This document shows positions 21,178-33,339 of a stretch of DNA of 64,000 nucleotides, piece by piece. The position numbers and the translations under genes were made by a program. The notes below the pieces were generated by a model. That model was not told the DNA's origin and did not search any database. It worked only from the letters and a program-made list of their open reading frames with translations. The DNA is from Rhynchospora pubera (taxonomy: Eukaryota; Streptophyta; Magnoliopsida; Poales; Cyperaceae), in assembly GCA_028095005.1 (NCBI GenBank), contig CM051459.1, positions 311,986,513 to 312,050,512 of the forward strand, in the 5' to 3' direction. Each line of letters begins with the position of its first letter. Positions within the stretch are counted from its first letter, which is position 1.

Positions 21178-23705
21178 ATGGCTGCTGTTCTTGGAGCTTC
21201 TGACCTCAAAGAAATCAAAGATATGTTTGTAGCTTTGCTCAAACGCCAAGATGCACAAGACCAGAAAATAACAACAATTCAGGCCCATCTAGCAGAGTTA
21301 GACTCACGCATCATCATCCGTGAAGATACTTCTGAATCGACAGGTACATGCAACAAGGGTCCTACGAGCGTTGATGCTGTTGTGCCCCCACGTTACCATT
21401 GTGTGGAGTTTCTGCTATTTGACGGTTCTGATGAACCACTTGAATGGCTCTGTCGTTGCGAGCAATATTTTCGTGGTCAACGTGTCCCTGAGGAAGAGAA
21501 AGTTTGGTTGGCAGCATACCACATGACAGATGTTGCTCAACAATGGTATTATAAGATAGAACGTAGCGAAAGGATTCCTAATTGGCTGCAATTTAAAGAA
21601 GCATGTCAACTCCGATTTGGTCCCCCCTTTCGCTCCAACCCAATTGATGTGAATTTTCTAGCTTTAGAATTATACCCTATTTTACTCAAATTTGTATCGC
21701 AAGCGCACGATAAACGTCTAAGTATTTAGGGGTCGAACCACAAGGACGGATGTTTGATAACCAAGTTTCAATTTTTATTTAATCTACTAAACTAGAGGTT
21801 TGCAGGATGATGTAGGTTGGTCACAGAGTTAACAACTAATTTAAATCACTATTAAATAAAACAGATTGCAGTTAAAAGTCGATTAATTGGCTAATTAGAA
21901 GTTAGGAGCTTAAGGCATGCTGATTATTTCAGTTTATTCCAGTCCAAGCGGTCCGCTGACTTTCGTAGCGGCCCGCTGAAGTGGACTCAGGTCGCTTGAT
22001 AGACCAGCTGGTCGCTGGCTACTTAGCGGGCATAGACCACCTCGCTGGTTCACTCAGCGGCCCGCTGGTGTCAAGCTGAGACTATTACTTAGTTGATTTA
22101 AACGTTGCTTTGTGTATAGGATTGGGTTATTGTTGAAGTGTTACAGATTAAACTCTCGTTTTAGGTCTGGGATTCAATTCAACTAACTTCAAATCTATCA
22201 AGTAGATCTAAACTTCAACTTTCGTTTCGTGGTCTAGTTTCTACGGGTTTATACCTTTCTAACCGATGAATTATTAAGCTTTCGCTATTAGAAAAGACTT
22301 ATAACTCTCGTTAGTTAGTCTTGGTTCAATCTTTCGATTATAAACCTTCAAGTTGATACAATTGATGTCAAATACTTAGATTAATTTGGACTTAACTATC
22401 TTACTAATCAAGCAAGGCCTATACTTGATGGATACGTGCAAACTAACCTAAGCAATTAAATTTCAATCAGATAAGCAATTTAAGAAAGGAAATAAAACAC
22501 AACATGCAACCAAGAAATCAACTAAAATAACAATATCAATTCATAAACTTAAAGGTTCACTGCCATGGCCCTTAAAAAGGTATCTACTCGCGATCAGACA
22601 TAGAACACATCAACAAAGTATCAAAGAGAAAAGATAACATAAGAAAGAAATAAAGTTACAACAGAAAAGCAACTCGATCTCTATCTTTCTGTCTTCTGCT
22701 ACTCGACAGCGGTTCGCAGGTGGATCTAGCGACCCGTTGGACCTGTGTAGAAATGTTCTCATTTCGCCCAGAAAAAACTCCGCTAATTCTGACCCCCCTG
22801 TCTTCAACGCTTCCTCTTTATATAACATACATTGGCGATTCTCTAAAGGTGGAGGTTGTGCAAGTAGAGGCTCTAAATTTGGCGTAGACGGTTGTGGAGG
22901 AGATAGCAAATCTGGCTGGCTATTTTTGTCTGTCGGTTAACATCTTCCAGCAGCCCGCTGCCAAGTCTAGCAGCCCACTGAAGTCTTCTGTATCGCCACT
23001 CAACATCTGCTACCCGCTGCCTCGCTGTGGGTCGCTGATCAGATCTGTGGGCCGCAGGTCTAGTCTGAAATCGCTCCAAATGTCGTGTCGAGTACCACAT
23101 CGCGTAGATCCTATACAAAATGAAGCAACCATGGCAGTACCTAACTTCTAACCTAAATTAGCAATTAAACATTAGAAAAAGCACATAAAATCAAGAAATT
23201 AAGATCTATAAATGGTTGAAATACTAGGTACGAAAACCATTTATCACTAATCACAGAGTTGTCTTTGCTACATTAATCTGGCTCTGTTCAGGAGTACACC
23301 AAGGACTTCTATCGAGTCCTATGTCGCACTGAGCAACTTGCACCAACACATGAAATCAGATTATTCTTGTTAGGGCTGTCTGAAATAATTAGGTCAGATG
23401 TGGAGATGCAAAATCCAATCTCTTTAGAGACAGCGATCGGTTTGGCATGTGATTCTGAGCGACATTACTAGATTTTATGGGGCTCTGGTTTGCTACCCCG
23501 TCCACCTGAGCAATTGTTGTTCGTGCAACTGGTACGAGCTACATCACTTCTTCCTAAGCCGCCTGAAGTACTGACCCTACCCGCACCGTCGAGAACTGAA
23601 CCAGATCACCGCAGTTTACGCCACCTCACACTAACAGAGATGGCTGAGAGACGTAAGAAGGATTTGTGCTTCAATTGTGATGAATTTTATACAAGGGGGC
23701 CATAA
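21178..23705 (+). pseudogene. Ty3/gypsy gag, interrupted
   Basis: The first part (from MAAVLGASDLKEIKDMF) includes the retrotransposon gag domain: LLFDGSDEPLEWLCRCEQYF, EEEKVWLAAYHM and AQQWYY, then CQLRFGPPF. It stops being gag at about 21644. The protein resumes after 23251 with VQEYTKDFYR, EIRLFLLGLSE and, near 23660-23710, a zinc knuckle (LCFNC ... HKCKRL) broken by a frameshift. A stop lies near 23276 and another near 23470. Gag would coat the retrotransposon RNA; this copy cannot do so. Confidence 0.85.
21645..23248. mobile_element. Unclassified 1.6 kb insertion in gypsy gag
   Basis: Gag homology breaks after 21644 and resumes at 23252. Both edges have AAT (21642-21644 and 23249-23251), a possible 3 bp duplication. 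The inside has no domain. It includes CGCAAGCGCACGATAAACGT followed by TTTAGGGGTCGAACCACAAG, a phrase I recall from many plant intergenic repeats, and several CGGCCCGCTG / AGCGGGC motifs. Superfamily unknown. Confidence 0.6.
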
Positions 23706-23862
23706 GTGTAAGCGGCTATTCTAGCTAGAAGTCATGGATGATGAACAAGCAGAATCGTCATTGTTGGATGCCAACGAAACACCTAACAAATATTGATAAT
23801 ATCTACAACCATTACCTTACTTTTCAGCTTGAGGACAAGCTGCTTCTCATGGAGAGAGAAAA

Positions 23863-23940
23863 TGTTATGGGCGTTAGGAAAAGGAAACCAACAAAATTAG
23901 ATAATTTCAAATTATTTCCATATTATTTATTTCAAAGTTT
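23863..23940 (+). repeat. Truncated 3' LTR of gypsy remnant
   Basis: It matches 20845-20922 with a few changes and is preceded by a purine-rich stretch (GGAGAGAGAAAA). It is cut at 23941 by a CACTA end. Confidence 0.75.
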
Positions 23941-24330
23941 CACTACAGGAGAGTGTTTCGGTTGCATCGGGCGCCTCCATACTAGAGAGGGCTTGTTGCA
24001 TTGACAAGCGAATGCTACAGACCAGTCGCATCGGCCAATTTCCGATGTAGCTGGCTTCGATGCTGACGATTCAATGGCATCGACATTTTGGTTGCATCGA
24101 CATTAAATTGATGCAACTAAAATCATTAGTGCATCTGCTTGTCGGATGCAACTGCTTGTTGTTTTGCATTCGAAGAGTGCATGCTATTAGTTTTTCTAGC
24201 ATCGATTAAGTGAATGGCAGTATATCTTATTTGCATCAAATAATTGTTTATCCAATGCAATATAGACCATGGATTGATTATGATCTATTTTAATCAGTGG
24301 TCTGGATTGAACAACGAGTTAAAAGTTTAA
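23941..24330 (+). mobile_element. Second CACTA transposon, one end only
   Basis: It begins CACTACAGGAGAGTG inside the gypsy 3' LTR, with TTT before it. Subterminal motifs GTTGCATCGG, TGCATCGAC and GATGCAACT recur in both orientations to about 24270, as in CACTA ends. I could not find the partner terminus or the remaining LTR in the window, so the right limit is unknown. Confidence 0.7.
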
Positions 24331-25700
24331 ACATTTTGTATAGACATGTTAGCTTTCGCTGGCGGAGAAGAATTGCGCTGGGTTAAAAACGTTGTTGGCG
24401 AGTTCGATTCTCTACGCTCTCTTTCCAAAAATCTTTCAAATTTTTGCAGGAAAGACCAAATTAGTACTAAAACTCAGAAAGGAAAGCATTTACGTCTCTC
24501 CCCTTTGGCAATTTCCTCATTCTATCAATAAGATCTGTATCTCTTCTCAATTAAAGAAAGGATTTACGGCTAGGGTTTTCAATTTCCTCAAAGTTTCATT
24601 TTGCCGCTCGCATAAAAAAAGAATTTCCTCCTTCCCCAGTCAAATTGCAGAACTTCGTGTCCTCTTCAGTTCCCGCTGCTGTTAAGGTTAATATTTTATT
24701 TTGATGTGATTCATTTTACCTTTTTGTTTTGAAATGGAAATTTTATATGAGATTTTGAATGATTTACTCCTTAAGTGCTAAGGTTGCCTTTGTCTTTTAC
24801 CTAGCAGGAATTTTTGAATCGATTTGTTGAAATTTCTTAGGATTATTTTTGTTATTATCTTTTACGAGCATGCAGGAAGGGTCCAAGATCAGAAGACTTT
24901 CATCAAATTTGAAGCTTGGAGTTCCAATTTTTGTTTTGGAGTTTTCAATATCTTCAGACAAGGGTTGTATATTGCTGCCATTAAATCCTCTCTTTTTTTT
25001 CCTTTTCTTTCGTGTGCTCTTGCTTGTAATTTTAAAAGATGGCAATGAATTGTACTACTTGATTTGTATTTTTGAGTACGATTTCTTTATTTCTCTTGAT
25101 ATTTATTCAGATACCTATAGACTACCGTTTCATTAAACCAAATTGATTCGAATTGTTACGAATTAGAAAGGTATAAAGAGTCTCAATCTCACTTCCGAAT
25201 TTTTTATTTTATGCTATGCTTTCATAAACAAATAGTCCTTTTTGTAATCTCCCTTTCATTTATATTCGATCTCAAAATCTTAATTGGTTATTACGACAAT
25301 GTCTTAATTTAATTACCTTATGTCAGCAAGAGTTTTCATTTGGGTAATTATTATCTTCTCTTTAGATTTTTTATTATTTGGGAATAAATTACTAAGTAAG
25401 TGTTCTTCAATAGCACAAAATTAAATAACAACAATAAAGTGATAAAGGAGAATTAGCGAATGGGAGATTCTGCAATACTTTATAAAACTTTGGAAGATGA
25501 TTTATCTCATATTTTTTCACTTTTCTTATTAGTTTCTTTTTTAATGCTTTCAGGATGAAGATATTGCAAGACTGTTGCAATAACAACAACCTACCAGTCA
25601 AGTTGGAATCCATTAGTAGGTAAACTCATCCAGTTTCATAACTTTTAATTTATTGTGCATTTTAACTCGCACAAGGGATTTAATTTTGTATCCAATAAAA
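24331..25700 (+). other. Probable CACTA interior with captured host sequence, no intact ORF
   Basis: CT-rich leader-like sequence around 24400-24680 ends in a possible 5' splice context, followed by A/T-rich intron-like DNA. A short peptide DEDIARLLQ occurs near 25556. There is no complete gene. Confidence 0.35.
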
Positions 25701-25714
25701 AAAACAAAATGAAG

Positions 25715-26190
25715 AATATAAACAACAAATGAAGATTTACAATCAGAAAAAGCTGGAAGGAAAGAATACAAACAACAAATGAAGATTTTCAATCAGAAAA
25801 ATCTGGAGGGAAAGACCTTCAAATATTTTCCACAACAATTAATTCAACTGATTTGGAATGATACTATATGGGTGCATTTTCTTTTGTAATTTAGGTAATC
25901 GCTCTTGAAAAAGAAAGACCAGAACAAATTGCTAAAGCAGGAAGCCTTTAATTGCTTATAAGAAATATGAGGAAAGTAAGAACATTATAAAGGTACCACC
26001 GTACCAGTATTATTTTAATATTAATTGAATTAATTACTCAATTAGATTTGTGTATTTACATTTTATAATTTTTTGTTGAATCAGAAAACTAAGGAAAATT
26101 GATTGAAGAGGAACCAAAAGGATGAGAATGATCCAAGCAAAGCCTAAGAAGCCAGCTTCTTTCATTCTATTGAAATTCTCATTATGAACT
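25715..26190 (+). pseudogene. 3xHMG-box-type protein pseudogene fragment
   Basis: Short peptides follow the order of the region before the last HMG box in plant 3xHMG-box proteins, which bind DNA in dividing cells. EEYKQQMKIYNQKKLEG (near 25710) is duplicated in a diverged form about 50 bp on. KNIIK and KTKEN flank an A/T-rich intron-like gap. Then come DPSK and, one base out of frame, PKKPASFILL at about 26132-26180, matching the box start DPNKPKKPASSFxLF. Stops and frameshifts abound. It lies downstream of the 23941 CACTA end and may be captured by it. Confidence 0.5.
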
Positions 26191-27847
26191 TATATATGGT
26201 ACTAATAATAATACTTGAAATTAATTTAAAAGTCTGATAATATACGTTCTATTATATGATTCCAATATAGAAGCAAAGGAAGCATTTTCCTGTTGAACGT
26301 CCTGACACAATGTATTCTATCATCACCGTTAAATGGAAGGCAAACTGGGTCAAATGAATAAAATAGAATTAAATTGAAGCTAATTTCTGAGTTATTGTTG
26401 AGAGTATCGGTTTTGTTTTGTAGTAGTTGAGTAAAGAAGAAAAATAGAAATGGAATGCCAAGGCAACAGAAGGTATGGCCGAGTAGAACCAATCCAAACC
26501 AAAGGCATACACAAGATTATTATTATTATTATTATTATTATTTTGACAAGCTAGGTAGTGGCATACAAAAGATTATTGTTAGATTTTTTAGAAATTAATA
26601 AGTTAAATCCATTTTTTTTTATTATTTCTCAATAGAAGTAAAGTCGAATTCTACAAGGGTGATAATTTTATGGGAAAAAGGCTGTGTAACATGTGAATTT
26701 TAAGTCTTATTTTTATTGTTTTTGCTGCAAACTTAGTTGATGATAGTTTTACACTCGGAGCCCGATATTTGATAAAGAAATGTAATATATGGAATGGTAA
26801 GTAATATTAAAAGAATTGCTTACATTTTCATTTGGCACTAATTATTGTATAGTGAATAAAAAGGTATGCGTATCTTGCCTATGTAATACTTCAATATTCC
26901 AATTGAGAATTTGTCTTTAAAGCTAATTTTCAATCTCCACTTCCGGCTTCCCAACAAAGATTCTGATTTTTTTTATCTTTTTGATACGTCTTTTTAAGTG
27001 GAAAAAATAAATATACATGTCCTAAATTTCTGCTGTACTTAAAAAAAAAATACTGCCTTTACTTCCGTACAAATGTCAATATTATTGTTTTTATTTTTCT
27101 GTCGTTGCCTTCCATCAAAATGCAATTTCTTGAAGTTAAATTTTTGTCTTCTTCCTCTTAAATCTTGCTAACCTTCCCTTGCAGTAAAACCAATTTTTGG
27201 TAATTTGAGAAGTGCACGCATGCTATTATTGGCATCTTTAAAAAATTTTGAAAGTTAATCATATAATCATTTATTTATTATCATATAATCATATAATCAT
27301 ATAATCATTTATTTATTAATATATAATATATAGTATATTTTATGCAGTGAGAAACTATATATTCTTTTAGGAGAAAAAATGATACACAACCTTAAAATTA
27401 TTGTAAAAACCCAAGTTGTGATTTACAGATAAGCTTGAATAATATGACATATTTGCTTTGCTTCACTTAGTCTGCACGGAAATTAAATAAGCATAAATAA
27501 AACGAAATAAGCCAACACAATTCCTTAACTTTTATGATAAGTTGACCAATATGTGCCATTATTATTATTACTACAGTATGTATTAATTTTGTGTGCTTTT
27601 TATTAAATGCAAAATATAACTATTGCCTTCTATAATATATATCTTTTTATTTGGTAATGCAAAATTAATTGAAAACGTATTAACTCTTAAATATGCTGTT
27701 TGAACGTTTTTCTCTATCACTTAATTAAGTTGCTGAAAATATATAGGGAAACATATAAATAATGGAATCATGATATTGGGGGCAGGCGCCAATTCCACCA
27801 TATATTTGGAATAGCACGATTTTAACATGCCAACAATGCCAACAATA
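26190..27847. other. A/T-rich region, no gene seen
   Basis: It contains an (ATT)n microsatellite at about 26518-26542 and a short ATCATATAATC tandem at about 27257-27310. No coding or transposon termini were recognised. Confidence 0.5.
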
Positions 27848-28398
27848 TCTCTACTTATTAAAATCTCCTAAATTTGGAAAGTTGCCCTTTTATTAGTTAT
27901 TAGACAAATAACAGTAACAAGAAATATTAATTTTCACACTCATGGCACGTTCTGATTTTTAATAAATTAAAAAAAACATTGATTTCCATACAATTAGTCA
28001 TATCCCAATTGTTTGGTCTCTCCAAAAAAAAAAGTCTACAATAAATTAAATTATTTTTTTTTAAGTTGTTTATATATTAAAATTATCGTTTAATTTATTT
28101 ATTATGCCCACACATTAGGTGGGCGTTTATGTAGCAATATTTGGCATGATTTAGTGTATGTCTATTTAGCATTGGGATATATAAGAAAATATAATTTTTC
28201 ATATTCTATGATTAAATATGCAAAAAATATGCATACTATAATGTCCAATGATACATGATTTACATGTATCTCAATGATCAGGAATTTCAAGAATATCACT
28301 GGACTTCTACAATTTCGGCAATAATTCATGAAGTTGTGAACAACCCACAATCAAATAGATTAAAGTCCACCCGCACATTGAGCGGACATTGCTGCTAG
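27848..28398 (+). mobile_element. Non-autonomous Helitron, 551 bp
   Basis: The 5' end TCTCTACTTATTAAAA follows a host A. The 3' end has the hairpin CCGCACATTGAGCGG about 9 bases before a terminal CTAG followed by host T, the Helitron signature of insertion between A and T with no duplication. A similar hairpin (GCCCACACATTAGGTGGGC) near 28107 may be an internal or older terminus. No Rep/helicase is present. Confidence 0.75.
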
Positions 28399-29718
28399 TA
28401 AAGTCTAAAAAAAAACATTAGATGACGCTGCAAAATGGTTAATTTTAAGTATTAAATTTTGAATAACAAAATACACGTTATTAAGGTTGATATAAGTATT
28501 TGTAATATGAACTTTTGAATATCTTAAATTTTTTAAGTTATGCAATATGAACTTAATCTAATTGATATAATTTTAAATTGTTTCTGTATAAGTCAGTTTA
28601 TTAATATATTTTTTAGGTAAGAAAAATTGATATCACATTAATATTTGATTTTATACATACTATTAAAATACCAAGTATTGGAAGGAAAATATTAGTGTGA
28701 ACATTTCTATAAAAATAAACTTATGTTTTATAACTTTGACAATAAAAGTGTTTTACTTTCACAAACATCCTTTAATTAGAAAATGTATATATTAAATGTT
28801 TTCTAAAACAAATTAAAGTTGTCAACAACTTAAACCATAGCTTGGATTGTAGGAACTCATCAGAACATCTTCTTTCACAATGTTTTCTAAATGGAATTCT
28901 ATCAAAATTTTATAAAATAGTTCTTTTAATATAATAATATATTTTAAAACAAAATCCATTTTCAGAAATCCTAAGTCCAACTTTCCTTAGATCAGACTTT
29001 AAGTTCATTAATAAATCTCCAGTCTCCAAGTATGGTTTAGTGAACCAAAAACCAGAACGGGTAGATCGTTAGAATAGATTTTTGACGTGAGTTTCTTTCG
29101 TCGGGTGCATCGCAAGACTTCTCCAGACAAGTGGACAACTTCTACCTTGAGCACAAGACTGAAGGAACTAGTCAGGACTCCATCGATCATTCTGAGGAGT
29201 AGTCGCTCTGCCTCTGACTTTTCCAAGTGTGGATGTCTTTTTATGACTGATGTGGATGTCTTAGGTTTTGTTTAATCCTTAGTTAGTAATTAGATTATTA
29301 ACTAATTGTGTGCATATCATGTCATTAACATTAAGCAAACAATTAAGAGCATCTCATTAATTAAAGATTACTTTTTCATATATAGGATATGCATTCATAT
29401 TAATGAAGTGATTAATAAACTTAAAAGTGCCTTAAATAACCACTTCCAACTGGTGCGGATCAGGATAGTGAAAAAATGATAAAATAATTAAATTTAAGTA
29501 ATTTCATCATAATAATCCACATTTAAACTCTTTATACTGTCCAAATTAAGATTCATATATTGTTTATTAAAAAAGATTGGATTATACATGGTAATTACGT
29601 ATATAAGATACAAATAATGTAATTTCTAATCTTTTTTATAATTAATGTTTCTTATTAATTATTAAGATTGTGGACGATTTTAGATTTATCATTGTCATTA
29701 AATAAAACATGAAACACG
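28399..29718. other. No gene seen
   Basis: A/T-rich spacer. Two opposite-strand ORFs of 60-72 codons near 29008-29275 overlap each other and show no motif. Confidence 0.45.
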
Positions 29719-29719
29719 G

Positions 29720-30540
29720 ATGGGTGAGTATGAGGCTAAAATTGATGAACAAACTAGTTCAACCAAATGTGTTGATTGTGATAGGTTGAACTCTATTGTT
29801 GATGCCACCCATGATGCCTTGGTTAGGAAAGACGATACCATAGAAACCCTAAAAGTAGATGAGCTTACTTCTAAGGTGGGTGAGTATGAGACTAAAATGA
29901 AGGAGCTTGAAAAACAACTTGAAAAATCGGTTTTAGCTCAAGCCCCTAAAGTGGATTTGAAGAACCTTTTCAATGGTCAAAACCTCATGACAAGTCCGGT
30001 CTTGGTTACCAAAAGCCTTATCAAACCAAGAAAAAGAATTTGTCAAACAATAATGGAAAATAAGTTGCACAAAACACACAATTTAAAAAACTTAGGAATT
30101 CTCGTGATAATGCACATATGTACCAAAGGAAACCTAGAAACACTAGAGTGCAAAACAAAAAGAATTTGCAAAATCAAGAAAAGAAGGTTTTTGTTCCAAA
30201 CGCATCCAATAAAATTTATTTTAGAGGACCCGATGGATGGTTTTATAAATTTAAAGAGCAACATCTTTCACAAAACCACAACGCTCAATCCAATAAGCAT
30301 CAAAAGAATGTTTCCCAACATTTCCAAAAGGATCGCAAAAAGGATTTTAATGCCTCATCCAATGATCCTAAAAAGAAGGTCGAATACCTTAGAGCCCATT
30401 ACTATTCTCATTTTGTCAAGGGTTCTACCATACCTAAACCAACCAATGCATTTTGTAACTATTGTTGTCAAAATGGACATATTTCGTTGGAATGCAAACT
30501 TAGGAAACTAAATTGTGAGTCCAAAGGTTTGTACCTCTAG
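29720..30540 (+). pseudogene. Ty1/copia-type gag fragment with zinc knuckle
   Basis: A coiled-coil segment (VGEYETKMKELEKQLEKS) leads, after a frameshift near 29985, to SGLGYQK and then a second open frame with FRGPDGWFYKF and a CCHC knuckle FCNYCCQNGHISLEC (C-x2-C-x4-H-x4-C). This order is that of copia gag/gag-pol N-termini. It ends at TAG 30538-30540, with no protease, integrase or RT after it. Confidence 0.75.
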
Positions 30541-31625
30541 TGGTACAACTAACGATATGGTAACCAATGTGACCTAAATACCAAGTTTACCCCCGGTCCT
30601 ATAAGACAAATATTTAGAGGGAGCCTCTTTATGTTCATTTTTTTGTTGTTTGAGAGGTTAAATTTGGTCACACTACTTTGGCGCAAGCCCCCTGCTGTTT
30701 ATTATCTCGGGAATGACCACGAGAACCTCTGATTAAAGGATTCGAAGAATTATATGTCTAGGCTAAAAGAGTTGTGAAATGCAACTTGTTGGGTGATTAA
30801 GCATGTGAAATTTGTTTATGAGATTTTTATGGTAAGTTAAGATTTTAAATTTTAAACCCAACTTGAACCATAATGGTAATTTACCAAGCAGTCCATTAGT
30901 CGATCAAATACCGTTTTATTTTGGAGTTGAGATATTTGTTCTCATTTTTGACATTGATTTAGGATTTGAGTTATTTGTTCTCGAATCCTATGAAGTATCA
31001 GGTTCTAAGTACAGAGCATATTGTTGACTCAGAAACAAAGTGTTCGCAAAGTTAGGATCAAGAGTATAACCGCACCGGTCACTCAGGCACAATAACTTTG
31101 CAACTTGCACGTTGAATACAAAGCGGGCCGCTGAATCAGGTGACGAGGGAAACTTATGATCAAACTGGGGTTTTGGTCCAGTTAGACCGCTTCTGATTTT
31201 ATTTGGCACTTGTTCTAGGTATAACTTGAGTTAATTTGAACTCAAATTATAATTTGATTTCATTTTTAATAATTTGAATCAATTTGGATTCAAATTATGT
31301 TAGTTCGAGACGATTTGGAGCCTCAAACTAAATTCTAGATAACTTGAGTGTATTTGATACTCAAGTTAGTTTTGATTTGGATTTGACACAATTTGAGTCA
31401 ACTTATACTCAAATCGAAATTTAATTTGGTTTGATTTGTATTTGTGTCAATTTGAGTTAATAACTCAAATCAGAATTTTACCATAAATTTCAAACATTCA
31501 AGCCGCACGATTTCATTTTGGTCTTGTGGACTCTTAGAATTTCTAAATAAATTTTCAATTTAATTTGAATTTCACAGGATGCATTATGATGAAAATGATC
31601 AAAGTCGGATTTGGCCAATCTTTAG
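30541..31625. other. Possible retroelement UTR with repeated AATTTGAGT motifs
   Basis: From about 31220 to 31470 the phrases ACTCAAATTA, AATTTGAGTCAA and GATTTGATTT recur in both orientations. No coding domain is seen. Confidence 0.4.
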
Positions 31626-31852
31626 GGGTGTGTTTGGATAGGGAATAGGGAATAGGAATAAGAAATTTTAATTTGTGTGCTTATTCTTATTCCTGTGCAA
31701 AACAAATGGCATAAGAATAAGGAATTTGGGCCCTTATTCCTATACTAACAAAACCATAGTATAAGAATAAGGAATAAGGATAAGCACGCAAACCGAAATT
31801 CCTTATTCTTATATCCTATTCACGGCTTATTCCGTTGCATCTAAACACACCC
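31626..31852. mobile_element. Tourist-like MITE, 227 bp
   Basis: Terminal GGGTGTGTTTGGAT and inverted ATCTAAACACACCC, flanked on both sides by TAG. The body is built of GGAATAAGGAATAAG-like purine repeats on one side and their complement on the other, so much of the element could fold back. Confidence 0.8.
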
Positions 31853-33339
31853 TAGATGATTTTGACATTAAATGATCAGTGAAACTGAAATCTTTAGAAT
31901 TTTCTGAGCTTTTAGACATTTCATTTGAGGTTTTCGAATTTTCTGTGAATTTTAATACATTTTGACATTTGGACAATTTATAAATTTTCTGGAGAGGACC
32001 CACCAGACCACTAATCAGTTCAAAATTAGAAAAGAGTCTCTCTGTTTCACCAAAAATTATGAAACCAGAATCATTTGAAAGAAGACTCAGAGAGGATTTT
32101 CAGATTTGAAAATAGACATTCAGAGGGACTTGATTTAATTTTTGTATAATTTTTAAACATCCTTTTGGTTGCGGTTTTTAATTTTAATTTTATGAAAGTT
32201 TTCTGAGATGGTTACTGAAATTTTCATGTTTTTGTTAGTTTTTCAAAATTCATAAAAATTAATCTTTCCATCCTTTTGTCTTGAATTTTTTTACAGAATG
32301 TGTGTTTCAACTTGCTTTATCTTCAGTACAATTTTCAATCAATTTTCTTCAACCATTTTAGAGAAAATAATATTTTTGTGTCCGATCAAATTCTGGTATA
32401 ATTTTGGCAGCACTTCTTTCTAGTTTTCTTTGTAATTGAGTTATTGATCTGATCAAGGACGACCAAAGCTGGGCTAAGGATCCATTGAACAGATTTTGAA
32501 CCATTACACATGTTCTTCCCGTGCTTAGCGCAGTCCAAACATGGTAATAACCAAACAACAAATTAATTATCACTTTTAATAACATGTTTTACCATATTTA
32601 AACTATTATGAACAGTTTAAACACGGTAATAAAACTGAAATTATTTTGATCATCAAATTTTCATGCTTAATTTCAGATTTTATTCACAAGAAAGAAAGAA
32701 GAAAATATTTCAAATAGATAAAACAATAAAAAGAAAGGACAATGAATTAACAACACAATTGCAATTGCTTTCAATAAAACAAATTACAAACCTTGATATA
32801 CCTTTCTTACAATCTCTTTAAGCCTTCTCTCTATTTTTTTATTTTACAGAATTTTCTCTCTTTTTTTTTTGGAAAAATAAACAACCACACCTTTTTTTCT
32901 CTCTCTCCTTTTTTTTTTTGAGATGCAACTTCTGGGGTATTTAAAAGCCTCTAGACTTGGGAGAGGCGGTTCTGGAGATAGTTATCATAACCCCCTTCTT
33001 TTCAAATTAAAATGCACAGCCCAAGAGCCTCTTCTTCACGCTGCTTCAGCCATTTCTGAATTTGTTTCCTCTCCATTACTTTAGAAAATGGACAGGTCCA
33101 TTTATCGAATTTCAGCAATAAATGATTTCTTGTTTTAATTATTTGAAGATGTTCCCAAAATCATTTTCGCATAAAATTTCATGGATATGCTCAGAAAATT
33201 ACAAAGAATTCAATAATGCTAAATTTTTTTAGACCATTGAAATATTTTTAATAATTTTATGAACGTTGTGTCATTTTGTCGCATTTTCCATCGATTTGAG
33301 TATCTTTTGAAAAATTTTAGTGGTCAACAGTAATACCAC
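31853..33339. other. A/T-rich region, no gene seen
   Basis: No ORF with a domain. A small inverted pair (AACATGGTAATAACC / ACACGGTAATAAAAC with TTTAAAC) lies near 32537-32640. Confidence 0.45.

Larger units (their letters stand above)
20845..23940 (+). mobile_element. Ty3/gypsy element remnant: 5' LTR, broken gag, pol deleted, start of 3' LTR
   Basis: An LTR start (TGATATGGGCGTTAGG at 20845) recurs at 23863 (TGTTATGGGCGTTAGG) after a chromo-domain-type pol end (LEDKLLLMERENV). Between them lie gag and a CCHC knuckle but no protease, RT or integrase, so pol is lost. The 3' LTR is cut after about 78 bp by a CACTA terminus. Gag itself contains a 1.6 kb insertion. Confidence 0.8.
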
